64,000 bases of DNA, taken from NCBI RefSeq assembly GCF_027604915.1, contig NZ_JAJAQC010000012.1, positions 62,001 to 126,000 on the forward strand, written 5' to 3'. Within the stretch, counting starts at the first letter, position 1; every line of letters starts with the position of its first letter. Both the position numbers and the translations under genes were made by a program. Source of the stretch: Streptomonospora mangrovi (GTDB lineage Bacteria; Actinomycetota; Actinomycetes; Streptosporangiales; Streptosporangiaceae). Below are positions 40,784 to 49,370 of this stretch, piece by piece. The notes beneath the pieces are model-generated. The model saw only the letters and a list, made by a program, of their open reading frames with translations, had not been told where the DNA came from and searched no databases.

Positions 40784-41006
40784 CGCCCGGGACGCCGTTC
40801 CGGCGGCTCCGCCGCCGGGTTTCGGGCCGGCCCGCCGCGCGCGAGCCGGCGCCCCAATTCCCGGCCCGCCGGCCGCGCCCCGCCCGGCCGCCGCCGGGCG
40901 CGCCGCCGCCGGTCCGCGCATCGCCGCTGACCACGGCCGCGGCCCCCGGGCGCCGCGCCGCGGCCCCGACCCGCCCGGGGGCGCGGTGATCCGCGCCCCC
41001 GCCGGG

Positions 41007-41099
41007 TAAGCTCGCTATTCGGACACACGGGAGGTGGGGGTGGCGAGCCGAGGGATCCCGGCGCCGAGCGGCCAGCGCGCGCGAGGGTGCCGTGACTGA
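41007..41099 (+). promoter_or_regulatory. Promoter and 19-codon upstream ORF before pgsA-like gene
   Basis: TAAGCT (41007-41012) is a likely -10 box. A small ORF starts at GTG 41040, five bases after GGGAGG (41029-41034), encodes VASRGIPAPSGQRARGCRD and stops at 41099, overlapping the pgsA-like start at 41092 by eight bases. It may couple or modulate translation of that gene. Confidence 0.4.
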
Positions 41100-41754
41100 G
41101 ATCACGACCGACCGGGTGTGGACGGTCCCGAACCTGCTGAGCATGCTCCGCCTCATCGGCGTCCCGGTGTTCCTGTGGCTGGTGCTCGTGCCCCAGGCCG
41201 ACTGGTGGGCGCTGGGGGTGCTCGCCTTCGCCGGGGTCTCCGACTGGCTCGACGGCAAGATCGCCCGTGCCTGGAACCAGACCAGCCGGCTGGGCACCGT
41301 GCTCGACCCCATGGCCGACCGCCTCTACATCTTCGCCGCCCTGCTGGGTCTGGTGGTGCGCGGCATCGTGCCCTGGTGGCTGATGGCGGTGCTGGTGCTG
41401 CGCGACGCGCTGATCGTGCTGGCGCTGCCCGTCATGCGTTACTACGGCTACGGCACCCTGCCGGTGAACTTCGCCGGCAAGGCCGCCACGCTGTGCCTTC
41501 TCTACTCCTTCCCGCTCCTGTTCGTCGCCGGTTATGCCGGAATCGCCGGTGATGTGGCGCGGATTATGGGTTGGGCGTTCGCCATCTGGGGAACGGCTAT
41601 CTACTGGTGGGCCGGACTGCTCTACGCGATACAGGCGACACGACTGATCGCGGAGTCCCGGCGGGTCGACAACGCAACGGGTGACGATTCCGTTTCCGGG
41701 GTAGCGGCCACGACCAGCGACAGAGCGACCGACTCCGAGCGGCCCGCCGACTAA
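41092..41754 (+). CDS. CDP-alcohol phosphatidyltransferase (PgsA2-like)
   Basis: 220 residues with five or six membrane helices and the full CDP-alcohol phosphotransferase motif: SDWLDGKIARAWNQTSRLG then TVLDPMAD, that is D..DG..AR........G...D...D at about 44-71. It transfers a phosphatidyl group from CDP-diacylglycerol to an alcohol (glycerol phosphate, inositol phosphate or phosphatidylglycerol). The position upstream of garA/gcvP recalls mycobacterial pgsA2 (Rv1822). GTG 41092 follows GAGGG. The C-terminal 30 residues are hydrophilic and disordered. Exact acceptor not determinable. Confidence 0.9.
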   Translation: MTEITTDRVWTVPNLLSMLRLIGVPVFLWLVLVPQADWWALGVLAFAGVSDWLDGKIARAWNQTSRLGTVLDPMADRLYIFAALLGLVVRGIVPWWLMAVLVLRDALIVLALPVMRYYGYGTLPVNFAGKAATLCLLYSFPLLFVAGYAGIAGDVARIMGWAFAIWGTAIYWWAGLLYAIQATRLIAESRRVDNATGDDSVSGVAATTSDRATDSERPAD

Positions 41755-41891
41755 GCACCCGGCCGCGGCCGTGCCGGCGACAGCCGCGCGGCCATGCGGC
41801 ACGAGCAAGAGGAAGGGAGCGACATCCCCACCATGATTACGCGCCCCAGGGCGTCCGGCCGTCCATCACGCGGGGTCTGGGGGTGGCCCCG

Positions 41892-44390
41892 ATGAAGGCC
41901 GTCGTCATGGCCGGAGGGGAAGGCACCCGCCTTCGGCCCATGACCGCCAACCAGCCCAAACCGCTGCTCCCGGTCGTCAACCGCCCCATCATGGAGCACG
42001 TGCTGCGCCTGCTGAAGCGCCACGGCTTCGACGACACCGTCGTGACCGTCCAGTTCCTCGCCACGCTGATCCGCAACTACTTCGGCGACGGCGAGGAACT
42101 CGGCATGAACCTCCACTACGTGGCCGAGGAGGTGCCCCTGGGCACCGCCGGCAGCGTGAAGAACGCCGAGGAGCACCTGAAGGGTGAGCCGTTCATCGTC
42201 ATCTCCGGCGACGCGCTCACCGACATCGACCTGACCGACATGGTGCGCTTCCACCGCGAGAACGGCGCCAAGGTCACCATCGGGCTCAAGCGGGTCGCCA
42301 ACCCGCTGGAGTTCGGCATCATCATCGTGGACGACCAGGGCCGGATCCAGCGGTTCCTGGAGAAGCCGACCTGGGGGCAGGTCTTCTCCGACACCGTCAA
42401 CACCGGCATCTACATCATGGAGCCCGAGGTCCTCGACGACGTCGCCGAGGGCGAGGTCGTGGACTGGTCCAGCGACGTCTTCCCCAAGCTGCTCAAGGAC
42501 GGCGCGCCCCTCTACGGCTACATCGCCGACGGCTACTGGGAGGACGTCGGCACCCACGAGAGCTACCTCAGCGCCCAGGCCGACGTGCTCTCCGGCAAGG
42601 TCGACGTCGAGATCGACGGCTTCGAGGTCTCCCCGGGCGTGTGGATGGCCGAGGGCGCCGAGGTCGACCCCGAGGCCGTCCTCAAGGGCCCCCTCTACAT
42701 CGGCGACTACGCCAAGGTCGAGGCCGGCGCCGAGTTGCGCGAGTACACCGTGCTGGGCAGCAACGTGGTCGTGCGCTCCGAGGCGTTCCTGCACCGCTCG
42801 GTGGTCCACGACAACGTCTACATCGGCTCCAGCACCAACCTGCGCGGCTGCGTCATCGGCAAGAACACCGACGTGATGCCCAGCGCCCGGATCGAGGAGG
42901 GCGCGATCGTCGGTGAGGAGTGCGTCATCGAGTCCGAGGCGTTCGTCTCCAACGACGTCAAGGTCTACCCCTTCAAGACCATCGAGGCCGGCGCGGTCGT
43001 CAACACCAACGTCATCTGGGAGTCGCGCGGGCAGCGGTCGCTGTTCGGCCCGCGCGGGGTGTCGGGGCTGATCAACGTCGAGATCACCCCCGAACTCGCG
43101 GTGCGGCTGGCCAGCGCCTACGCCACCACCCTGAAGAAGGGGTCGGTCGTCACCACCTCCCGCGACGTCTCGCGGGCGGCGCGGGCGCTCAAGCGCGCGG
43201 TCATCAGTGCGCTGACCGCCAGCGCCATCGACGTGCGCGACCTTGAGGTCGTGCCGCTGCCGGTGGCGCGCTACCACACCTCCCAGAGCGGGGTGGCCGG
43301 CGGCATCAGCCTGCGCACCTCGCCCGGCGACCCCCAGTCCGTCGACATCACCTTCTTCGACGAGCGCGGCGCCGACCTCTCCCCGGCCGCCCAGCGCAAG
43401 CTGGAACGCGTGTTCAGCCGGGCGGAGTACCGCCGCGCCTTCCCCGGCGAGATCGCCGAGCTGTCCTTCCCCTCCCGGGGCGTCGAGAACTACGCGCACG
43501 AGCTGCTGCGCCTGGTCGACACCTCCGAGGTCGAGGAGGCCGGGCTCAAGGTGGTCGTGGACTGCGCCGGGGGCACGGGCTCGCTCATCCTGCCCTCCCT
43601 GCTGGGGCGGCTGAACGTCGAGGTGCTGACCGTCAACAACCGCCTGGACGAGGCGTCGCCCACCGACACCCTCGCCAAGCAGATGCGCGACCTCCAGCAC
43701 CTGGGCGAACTCGTGTCCTCCTCCAACGCCGACTTCGGCGTGCGCTTCGACCCGGTGGCCGAGCGGCTGTCGCTGGTCGACGAGAACGGCGAACTGGTCG
43801 ACAACGAGCGCGCCCTGCTGGTCGTGCTCGACCTGGTCGCCGCCGAGCGCAAGGGCGGCCGGGTGGCGCTGCCGGTCACCACCACCCGCGTGGCCGAGCA
43901 GGTGGCCGGCTACCACGGGGTGCAGGTGCAGTGGACCCCCACGGCGGTGGACGAACTGGCCAAGGCCGCCCAGGCCGACGACATCGTGTTCGCCTCCGAC
44001 GGGCGGGGCGGCTACGTGGTGCCGGAGTTCTCGCGCACCGCCGACGGCATCGCCGCGTTCGTCCGGCTGCTGGGCCTGGTCGCCCGCACCCGCCTCTCGC
44101 TCAGCCAGATCGACCGGCGCATCCCGCAGGCGCACCTGCTGCGCCGCTCGGTGCCCACCCCCTGGGCCGTCAAGGGCAGCGTGATGCGGGCCGTGGTCGA
44201 GGCCGCCGGCGACCGCCAGGTCGACACCACCGACGGCGTGCGGGTGATCGAGTCCGACGGCGCCTGGGCGCTGGTGCTGCCCGACACCTCCGAGGCGGTC
44301 ACGCACCTGTGGGCCGAGGGCCCCGACACCGACACCGCCCAGCGGCTGCTGGACGAGTGGGCCGAGGTCGTGGAGCGGGCCGAAGGGTGA
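41892..44390 (+). CDS. Sugar-1-phosphate (mannose-1-P) guanylyltransferase fused to phosphomannomutase-like domain
   Basis: 832 residues. Residues 1-235: nucleotidyltransferase (MKAVVMAGGEGTRLRPMT, NQPKPLLPVVNRPIMEHV, FIVISGDALTDIDL, EFGIIIVD, FLEKPTW, GYWEDVGT). About 245-370: left-handed beta-helix hexapeptides (YIGDYAKVEAGAELR). About 380-830: phosphohexomutase-like. In the last part the catalytic TASHNP loop is TTSRDVSRAAR and the metal loop DxDxDR is VRFDPVAERL, so mutase activity is doubtful. It should supply GDP-mannose or a similar sugar nucleotide for glycoconjugates. ATG 41892 fits the MKAV family start; GTG 41883 is possible. Confidence 0.9.
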   Translation: MKAVVMAGGEGTRLRPMTANQPKPLLPVVNRPIMEHVLRLLKRHGFDDTVVTVQFLATLIRNYFGDGEELGMNLHYVAEEVPLGTAGSVKNAEEHLKGEPFIVISGDALTDIDLTDMVRFHRENGAKVTIGLKRVANPLEFGIIIVDDQGRIQRFLEKPTWGQVFSDTVNTGIYIMEPEVLDDVAEGEVVDWSSDVFPKLLKDGAPLYGYIADGYWEDVGTHESYLSAQADVLSGKVDVEIDGFEVSPGVWMAEGAEVDPEAVLKGPLYIGDYAKVEAGAELREYTVLGSNVVVRSEAFLHRSVVHDNVYIGSSTNLRGCVIGKNTDVMPSARIEEGAIVGEECVIESEAFVSNDVKVYPFKTIEAGAVVNTNVIWESRGQRSLFGPRGVSGLINVEITPELAVRLASAYATTLKKGSVVTTSRDVSRAARALKRAVISALTASAIDVRDLEVVPLPVARYHTSQSGVAGGISLRTSPGDPQSVDITFFDERGADLSPAAQRKLERVFSRAEYRRAFPGEIAELSFPSRGVENYAHELLRLVDTSEVEEAGLKVVVDCAGGTGSLILPSLLGRLNVEVLTVNNRLDEASPTDTLAKQMRDLQHLGELVSSSNADFGVRFDPVAERLSLVDENGELVDNERALLVVLDLVAAERKGGRVALPVTTTRVAEQVAGYHGVQVQWTPTAVDELAKAAQADDIVFASDGRGGYVVPEFSRTADGIAAFVRLLGLVARTRLSLSQIDRRIPQAHLLRRSVPTPWAVKGSVMRAVVEAAGDRQVDTTDGVRVIESDGAWALVLPDTSEAVTHLWAEGPDTDTAQRLLDEWAEVVERAEG

Positions 44391-44424
44391 CCCCGGGCGG
44401 GCGGGGCCGGCCCCGCCCGCGCCC

Positions 44425-44462
44425 ACGGCGGCCCGCGGCCGGATTTGGCCGCGGGCCGCCGT
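44425..44462 (+). terminator. Perfect 16-bp hairpin terminator
   Basis: Arms 44425-44440 and 44447-44462 fully complementary, six-base loop (GGATTT), 35 bases after the guanylyltransferase stop. Strong I-shaped terminator. Confidence 0.75.
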
Positions 44463-44505
44463 CGAACCGGGCGGTCAGCGGCCCCTCGCCGACGTCGATA
44501 TGGTT

Positions 44506-44754
44506 TAGAGTCGAGTGTTCCCAGCCCCGAACAGACCGGGCTTCCCGGTGTTCGGAGGTGGGGGCGGTGAGAGGTGAGAGCAGCGGATGGCGGGGGATGA
44601 CACCATGTAAGAATTCGCGGTGAACCGGGGGGAACATCACACTGCTCTGCCCCGTTTTCAGGAGGGGTGAGCGAAATGTCCGTTGCACCCTGGCGCGAAC
44701 GACTACCAGCCGAATCAAGCACCGCCCCCGTGCGGTAGGAGGCCGAGCCGACCT
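44506..44754 (+). promoter_or_regulatory. garA 5' region with hairpin and two small upstream ORFs
   Basis: TAGAGT (44506-44511) is a possible -10. A 12-bp stem-loop with a two-base bulge follows (44527-44555). Then come two short ORFs with good ribosome-binding sites: GTG 44567-44623 (18 codons, VRGESSGWRG..., GGAGG at 44554) and ATG 44676-44738 (20 codons, MSVAPWRERLPA..., AGGAGGGG at about 44660). The second stop (TAG) is part of TAGGAGG, the garA ribosome-binding site. Leader-type control of garA is suggested. Confidence 0.45.
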
Positions 44755-45297
44755 ATGTCGAGCGTTTACTGCACGCAGTGCGGTCACGCCGTTGCGGATG
44801 ATGCCCGCTTCTGCTCCAACTGCGGTTCCCCCGTCCGTACGGCAGGAGGGGAGGCCCCGCGATCCGGCGAGCGCCGCGACTCCGTCGGCGAGACCACGTC
44901 CACCATCTCCATCTCCGGCATCCAGGCGCTTGAGGCCGAGGCCGACGCCGCCGACGACCTCCCCGGCGAGCCCACCAACGTCGACGCCCTTCCCCCGGGC
45001 ACGGCGCTGCTGGTCGTCAAGCGCGGCCCCAACGCCGGCAGCCGCTTCCTCCTCGACAGCGACGTCACCACCGCCGGGCGCCACCCCAACAGCGACATCT
45101 TCCTCGACGACGTCACGGTCTCCCGCCGCCACGTCGAGTTCTTCCGCCGCGGCAACGGGTTCGGCGTGCGCGACGTAGGCAGCCTGAACGGCACCTACGT
45201 CAACCGCGAGCGCATCGACGAGGCCGAGCTGGGCGGCGGCGACGAGGTCCAGATCGGCAAGTTCCGGCTGGTGCTGCTGACCAAGCCGCGCCGCTGA
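44755..45297 (+). CDS. garA: GarA/OdhI-type FHA protein with N-terminal zinc ribbon
   Basis: 180 residues: zinc ribbon CTQCGH...CSNCGS (about 6-25), the phospho-switch GETTSTISISG (about 46-56), then an FHA domain close to M. tuberculosis GarA (LPPGTALLVVKRGPNAGSRF, SDIFLDDVTVSRRHVEFFRR, DVGSLNGTYVNRE, DEVQIGKFRLVLL). GarA inhibits 2-oxoglutarate dehydrogenase and tunes glutamate metabolism. Ser/Thr kinases (PknB/PknG) phosphorylate one Thr of ETTS, which then binds its own FHA domain. The zinc ribbon is absent from mycobacterial GarA but occurs in other actinobacteria. ATG 44755 follows TAGGAGG. Neighbours (bifunctional nuclease, MerR, gcvP) keep the mycobacterial order. Confidence 0.93.
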   Translation: MSSVYCTQCGHAVADDARFCSNCGSPVRTAGGEAPRSGERRDSVGETTSTISISGIQALEAEADAADDLPGEPTNVDALPPGTALLVVKRGPNAGSRFLLDSDVTTAGRHPNSDIFLDDVTVSRRHVEFFRRGNGFGVRDVGSLNGTYVNRERIDEAELGGGDEVQIGKFRLVLLTKPRR

Positions 45298-45589
45298 GGC
45301 GCGGGTGGGCCCGGCCGCTCCCGGGCGCCCGGATCAGGTTTGCGCCACCCCTTCACCGGAGAGCTTTTCTAGGGAAGACCGCCACCGATGGCGCGATCGG
45401 ACACATCGCGGTCATGTCGTCTGAACGCGGGATCGGGGGAGGGGCGACCAGCCCCGGTCCGGGCACCGAACCACCGCCCGGGACCGCCTCGGCCGCCTGC
45501 CGCCTGGGCGGTGTACCGTGAAGAAGACGGAGCGGAGCGCACCATGGCGGGTGCCCCTCCGGCACGACGAGTCGTGGGACGGAGCCGCA
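45298..45589. other. Intergenic gap where a MerR gene is expected but absent
   Basis: In mycobacteria a MerR gene (Rv1828/FtsR type) lies between garA and the bifunctional nuclease. Only 290 bases are present here. The plus strand has GTACCGT near 45511, a possible -10, and nothing resembling the MerR family can be read in any frame. Confidence 0.4.
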
Positions 45590-46060
45590 GTGAAGCACAT
45601 GGAGGTTGTCGGCGTCCGAGTCGAGATGCCCTCGAACCAGCCGATCGTCCTGCTCAAAGAATCCGACGGCGAGCGCTACCTCCCGATCTGGATCGGCGCG
45701 GTCGAGGCCACCGCGATCGCCCTCGCCCAACAGGGCGTCATGCCCGCACGCCCGCTCACCCATGACCTCTTCCGCGACGTGCTCGACGCCCTCGACGCCA
45801 GCCTCAGCACCGTGAACATCACCGCGCTGAGCGACGGCATCTTCTACGCCGAACTCGTTTTCTCCAACGGCGTCGAGGTCAGCGCGCGGCCCTCCGACTC
45901 CATCGCCCTGGCGCTGCGGACCGGCGCGCCCATCTACGCCCACGACGACGTCGTGGACGAGGCCGGCGTGCCCATCCCCGACGAGCAGGAGGACGAGGTC
46001 GAGAAGTTCCGCGAGTTCCTCGACCAGATCACCCCCGAGGACTTCGGCCGCACCACCTGA
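45590..46060 (+). CDS. Bifunctional nuclease family protein (DUF151, Rv1829-like)
   Basis: 156 residues: EVVGVRVEMPSNQPIVLLKE, RYLPIWIGAVEATAIALAQQ, RPLTHDLFRDVLDALD, FYAELVFSNG, ARPSDSIALALRTGAPIY and the C-terminal EDEVEKFREFLD...PEDF. It matches M. tuberculosis Rv1829 throughout. The family is named for plant nucleases, but the bacterial role is unproven. GTG 45590 gives VKHMEVVGV; ATG 45599 is possible. Sits downstream of garA as in mycobacteria; the following MerR gene is displaced by the end-joining cassette. Confidence 0.9.
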   Translation: MKHMEVVGVRVEMPSNQPIVLLKESDGERYLPIWIGAVEATAIALAQQGVMPARPLTHDLFRDVLDALDASLSTVNITALSDGIFYAELVFSNGVEVSARPSDSIALALRTGAPIYAHDDVVDEAGVPIPDEQEDEVEKFREFLDQITPEDFGRTT

Positions 46061-46193
46061 GGCGGCGCGGGGCGCGGGCCGGCCCCGCCCGGGCGCCCGC
46101 CGGGCGGTGCGCGGCGGTAAAGCGCCGGTCAACATCGGCCCATGATCGGCCAGGGGGCCACTGGGCGCGGCGCGCGCCGGGCAGGCTCTGGCC

Positions 46194-47162
46194 GTGGACC
46201 CCATGCTCGCCCGCACCGTCGCGCGCCTGCCCGAAGGCCCCCGCTGGCGCTATGAGCCCAAGTGGGACGGCTACCGCGCCCTCGCCGAGCGGGGCGCCGA
46301 GCGCACCGCCCTCACCTCCCGGGCCGGCAACTCCTTCACCTCCACCTTCCCCGAGGTCGCCGCCGCCGTGCACGCGGCGCTGCCGCCCGGCACGCTCGTG
46401 GACGGCGAGATCGTGCGCTGGTCGCCCGAGGGCCGGCTGGACTTCGACGCCGTGCAGCGGCGCGGCCGCTCCGGACCGGCCGCCGCCCGCCGCCTGGCCG
46501 CCACCGAGCCCTGCCACTACATCGTCTTCGACCTGCTGGCCGAGGAGGGCACCGACCTCACCCGCCGGCCGCTGGACGAGCGCCGCGACCGCCTCACCGC
46601 GCTGCTGCGCGAGACCGCCCAGCCGGTGCTGATGCTGGGCTGGCACACCGCCTCCCTGGAGGTCGCCCGCCAGTGGTACGCCGAGATGCCGGCTGTGGGG
46701 GTGGAGGGGCTGGTCGTCAAGGACGGCCGCGCGCCCTACCGGCCCGGCCGCCGGGAGTGGCAGAAGTACAAGCGCCGCGTCACCACCGAGGCCGTCGTCG
46801 GCGGGGTCACCGGCTCGCCCGAGCGCCCCGGACAGCTCGTCCTGGGCCGCCGCGACTCCGCGACCGGCGAACTGCGGATCGTGGGCCGCACCGCCGACCT
46901 GGGCCCCGCCGAGCGCGCGGCGCTGAGCCCGCTGCTGCGCGCCGCCGAGGGCGACGACCACCCCTGGCCGGCCGTGCTGCCCGCCTCCTGGGGCTCCGAC
47001 CGCTCGCGGGAGTACACCCGCGTGGTGCCCGAGGCGGTGGTGGAGGTGGCCCCCGACACCGCGGTCAGCGGCGGGCGGTGGCGGCACGTCGTGCGCTACG
47101 TGCGCGCCCGCCCCGACGTCGACGCCGCCGACGTGCCCGCCGACCTCGACCTGGAGTCCTAG
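46194..47162 (+). CDS. ligC: ATP-dependent DNA ligase, LigC/LigD-ligase type
   Basis: 322 residues. Nucleotidyltransferase motif I EPKWDGYRAL (Lys about 23), LTSRAGNSFTS, LVDGEIVRW, HYIVFDLLAEEGTDL, VEGLVVKDG and motif V WQKYKRR, then an OB-fold. It seals nicks or breaks in the Ku-dependent end-joining pathway or in base excision repair. It is a stand-alone ligase, separate from the polymerase gene at 48406. GTG 46194 lacks a clear Shine-Dalgarno; CAGGCT six bases upstream suggests a leaderless start. Convergent with ku. Confidence 0.9.
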   Translation: MDPMLARTVARLPEGPRWRYEPKWDGYRALAERGAERTALTSRAGNSFTSTFPEVAAAVHAALPPGTLVDGEIVRWSPEGRLDFDAVQRRGRSGPAAARRLAATEPCHYIVFDLLAEEGTDLTRRPLDERRDRLTALLRETAQPVLMLGWHTASLEVARQWYAEMPAVGVEGLVVKDGRAPYRPGRREWQKYKRRVTTEAVVGGVTGSPERPGQLVLGRRDSATGELRIVGRTADLGPAERAALSPLLRAAEGDDHPWPAVLPASWGSDRSREYTRVVPEAVVEVAPDTAVSGGRWRHVVRYVRARPDVDAADVPADLDLES

Positions 47163-47212
47163 GCTAGGCGGAGGCGGGCGCGGGCGGGCGCGCCGGCCGC
47201 GGCGGGGCGCCA

Positions 47213-48292
47213 CTAGGAGGCGGAGCGGGCGCGGCGGCGGCCGCCGCCGGAGGAGGCGCCGCGGGCGCGGGTGACCGCCTCCTCCAGTTCCTCCCGGCTC
47301 ATCTTGGAGCGGCCCGGGACGTCCAGTTCGGCGGCCAGCCGGGTCAGCTCCTTCTTGGACAGCTCGGCGACCGGTGCCTCGCGCGGCTCGGGCGCGGTGC
47401 GCGCTCCTGTGCCCTTGGCGCCGCCGGAGGAGCCCCGGCCCGCCGCGCCACCGCCGCCGCCCTTGGTGCGGCCCGGCCCCTTTCCGCCGCCCTTGCCGCC
47501 GCCTTTGCCGCCGCCCAGGCTGGCGCGCAGCGCCTCGGTCAGCTCCACCACGTTGGTCTCGCGCGGCGGTCCCTCCTCGGCGTAGCGCACCCGCTCGCCG
47601 GTGCTCTTGGCGCGCACCAGCTCGTCCACGCGCTCCTGGTAGTCGTCGGTGTACTCCTGGGGCCGCCACTCGTCGGCCATCGCCCCGATGAGCTGCTCGG
47701 CCAGCTCCAGGTCGCGGTCGGCCAGGTCGGCCTCGGGGATGGCGGGCAGGGTCTCGGCGGGGTCGCGGACCTCGTCGGCCCACCACAGCGTGCTCAGCGC
47801 CAGCACCCCGTTCTGCGGCCCGATCACCGCCAGGTGCTGGCGCTCGCGCAGCACCAGCGTGGTCAGCCCCAGCCGGCCCGCGCGCTCCAGGGCGGCGTAC
47901 AGCAGCCGGTAGGGCTTGGCCGAGCCCTTGGAGTCGGGCGCCAGGTAGTAGGCGGAGTCGTACCACAGCGCCTCGACGTCGCCGGCCGGCACGAACGCGC
48001 TGATCTCCAGCGAGCTGGAGCGGCCCGGCGCGATCTCCTCCAGGTCCTCGGGCTCCAGGACCACGTACTCCTCCTCGCCGCCGGCGTCGTCCACCCGGGT
48101 GCCGCGCACGATGTCGGAGGAGTCGACCTCCTTGCCGGTGCGCTCGTTGACCCGGCGGTAGCGGATCCGGTCGGAGGTCCCCCGCTGGAACTGGTGGAAC
48201 CTCGTGCCGTGCCGCTCGCGGGCGCTGAACAGCCGTACCGGCAGGCTCACCAGCCCGAAGCTGAGCGTCCCCTTCCACACCGGCGATGCCAT
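47213..48292 (-). CDS. ku: Ku homodimeric DNA end-binding protein with SAP-like tail
   Basis: 359 residues. Bacterial Ku core at 1-255 (MASPVWKGTLSFGLVSLPVR, FHQFQRGTSDRIRYRRVNER, LEISAFVPAGDVEALWYDSA, LGLTTLVLRERQHLAVIGPQ). Then a low-complexity GGGKGGGKGGGK linker (about 258-305) and a SAP-like helix pair (LSKKELTRLAAELDVPGRSK) with a basic end. Ku binds double-strand ends and recruits LigD. The tail likely adds DNA affinity. ATG 48292 has GGGGAGGAGG upstream. Divergent from the LigD-polymerase gene with a shared inverted repeat. Confidence 0.95.
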   Translation of the reverse strand: MASPVWKGTLSFGLVSLPVRLFSARERHGTRFHQFQRGTSDRIRYRRVNERTGKEVDSSDIVRGTRVDDAGGEEEYVVLEPEDLEEIAPGRSSSLEISAFVPAGDVEALWYDSAYYLAPDSKGSAKPYRLLYAALERAGRLGLTTLVLRERQHLAVIGPQNGVLALSTLWWADEVRDPAETLPAIPEADLADRDLELAEQLIGAMADEWRPQEYTDDYQERVDELVRAKSTGERVRYAEEGPPRETNVVELTEALRASLGGGKGGGKGGGKGPGRTKGGGGGAAGRGSSGGAKGTGARTAPEPREAPVAELSKKELTRLAAELDVPGRSKMSREELEEAVTRARGASSGGGRRRARSAS

Positions 48293-48311
48293 CGGCCGCC
48301 TCCTCCCCGTT

Positions 48312-48352
48312 GGGCGCTTTACCCATCATGCCCCCTACCAGGTAAAACGCCC
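48312..48352. promoter_or_regulatory. 12-bp inverted repeat in ku / ligD-pol divergent promoter
   Basis: GGGCGCTTTACC (48312-48323) and GGTAAAACGCCC (48341-48352) are inverted repeats with one mismatch, spaced by 17 bases, midway between the divergent ku (48292) and polymerase (48406) genes. A shared operator or a pair of divergent -35 elements would fit. The sensor is unknown. Confidence 0.5.
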
Positions 48353-48405
48353 GGGATGGCGGGTAAAGGAGTACAACACGGGTGCCAACGGGGGAGAGGA
48401 GCGCC

Positions 48406-49314
48406 ATGGCCGGGCGGGACACGGTGCGGGCGAGCGGGCGGGCGGTGCGCCTGAGCCGCCCCGACAAGTCGCTGTTCGGGGTGGGCGGCGTCACCAAGCG
48501 CGAACTCGCCGAGCACTACCAGGCCGTGGCCGAGCCCATGCTGCGCCACCTGCGCGGCCGGCCGCTGGCGCTCCAGCGCTTCCCCGACGGCATCGAGGAC
48601 CCCGAGGGCGGCTTCTACGTCAAGAACCGGCCCTCCTACGCCCCCGACTGGGTGCGCTCGGTGACCGTGCCCAGCAGCCGCGACGCCGACAAGGAGATGA
48701 TCACCTGCGACGACGCCGCCACCCTGGTGTGGCTGGCCGACCAGGCGGCGATCACCCTGCACCCCTGGCTGAGCCGGCGCGGCGCGCTGACCACCCCCGA
48801 CCGGCTCATCCTCGACCTCGACCCGGCCGCCGACGACTTCCCGGCGGTGCGGCGCACCGCCTACGACGTCCGCGAGGTGCTGGAGGACCTGGGGCTGGTC
48901 GGCTACGTGATGACCACGGGCTCGCGCGGGCTGCACGTGGTGGCGCCCATCCGCCCCGAGATCGACGCCGGCCAGGCCCGCGACCTCGCCCACGTCATCG
49001 CCGAACTGGTGGCCCGGCGCCGCCCGGCGGAGCTGACCACGCTTGTGCGCAAGCAGCGGCGCGGCGACCGGCTGTTCATCGACTACCTGCGCAACGGCCA
49101 CGCCCAGCTCGCCGTGGCGCCCTACTCGGTGCGGCCGCTGCCCGACGCCCCGGTGGCCACCCCGCTGGCGTGGGAGGAGTTGGACGCGGTGGAGTCGGCG
49201 CGGACCTGGACGGTGCGCACGTTCGGCGAGCGCGCCGGCCTGGACCCCTGGCACGACCTGCCGCGCCGCGCCCGCTCACCGCGCCGCGCCGTCGAACGGC
49301 TCGACGTGGGCTGA
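48406..49314 (+). CDS. LigD-type polymerase/primase domain protein
   Basis: 302 residues, the LigD polymerase (AEP primase-polymerase) domain alone: LSRPDKSLFGVGGVTKRELA, LALQRFPDGIEDPEGGFYVK, LILDLDPAADDF with the metal-binding DxD, TTGSRGLHVVAPI, DRLFIDYLRN and APYSVRPLPDAPVATPLAWE. It adds ribonucleotides or fills gaps at Ku-held ends. No phosphoesterase or ligase domain is attached; the ligase is the separate gene at 46194. ATG 48406 is preceded by GAGAGGAG. Divergent from ku. Confidence 0.93.
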   Translation: MAGRDTVRASGRAVRLSRPDKSLFGVGGVTKRELAEHYQAVAEPMLRHLRGRPLALQRFPDGIEDPEGGFYVKNRPSYAPDWVRSVTVPSSRDADKEMITCDDAATLVWLADQAAITLHPWLSRRGALTTPDRLILDLDPAADDFPAVRRTAYDVREVLEDLGLVGYVMTTGSRGLHVVAPIRPEIDAGQARDLAHVIAELVARRRPAELTTLVRKQRRGDRLFIDYLRNGHAQLAVAPYSVRPLPDAPVATPLAWEELDAVESARTWTVRTFGERAGLDPWHDLPRRARSPRRAVERLDVG

Positions 49315-49370
49315 GGGTACGGCGCGGCAGGTCGCGGGCCGGGGCTTCGAGGGCTGCGGGGCGCGGCGGG

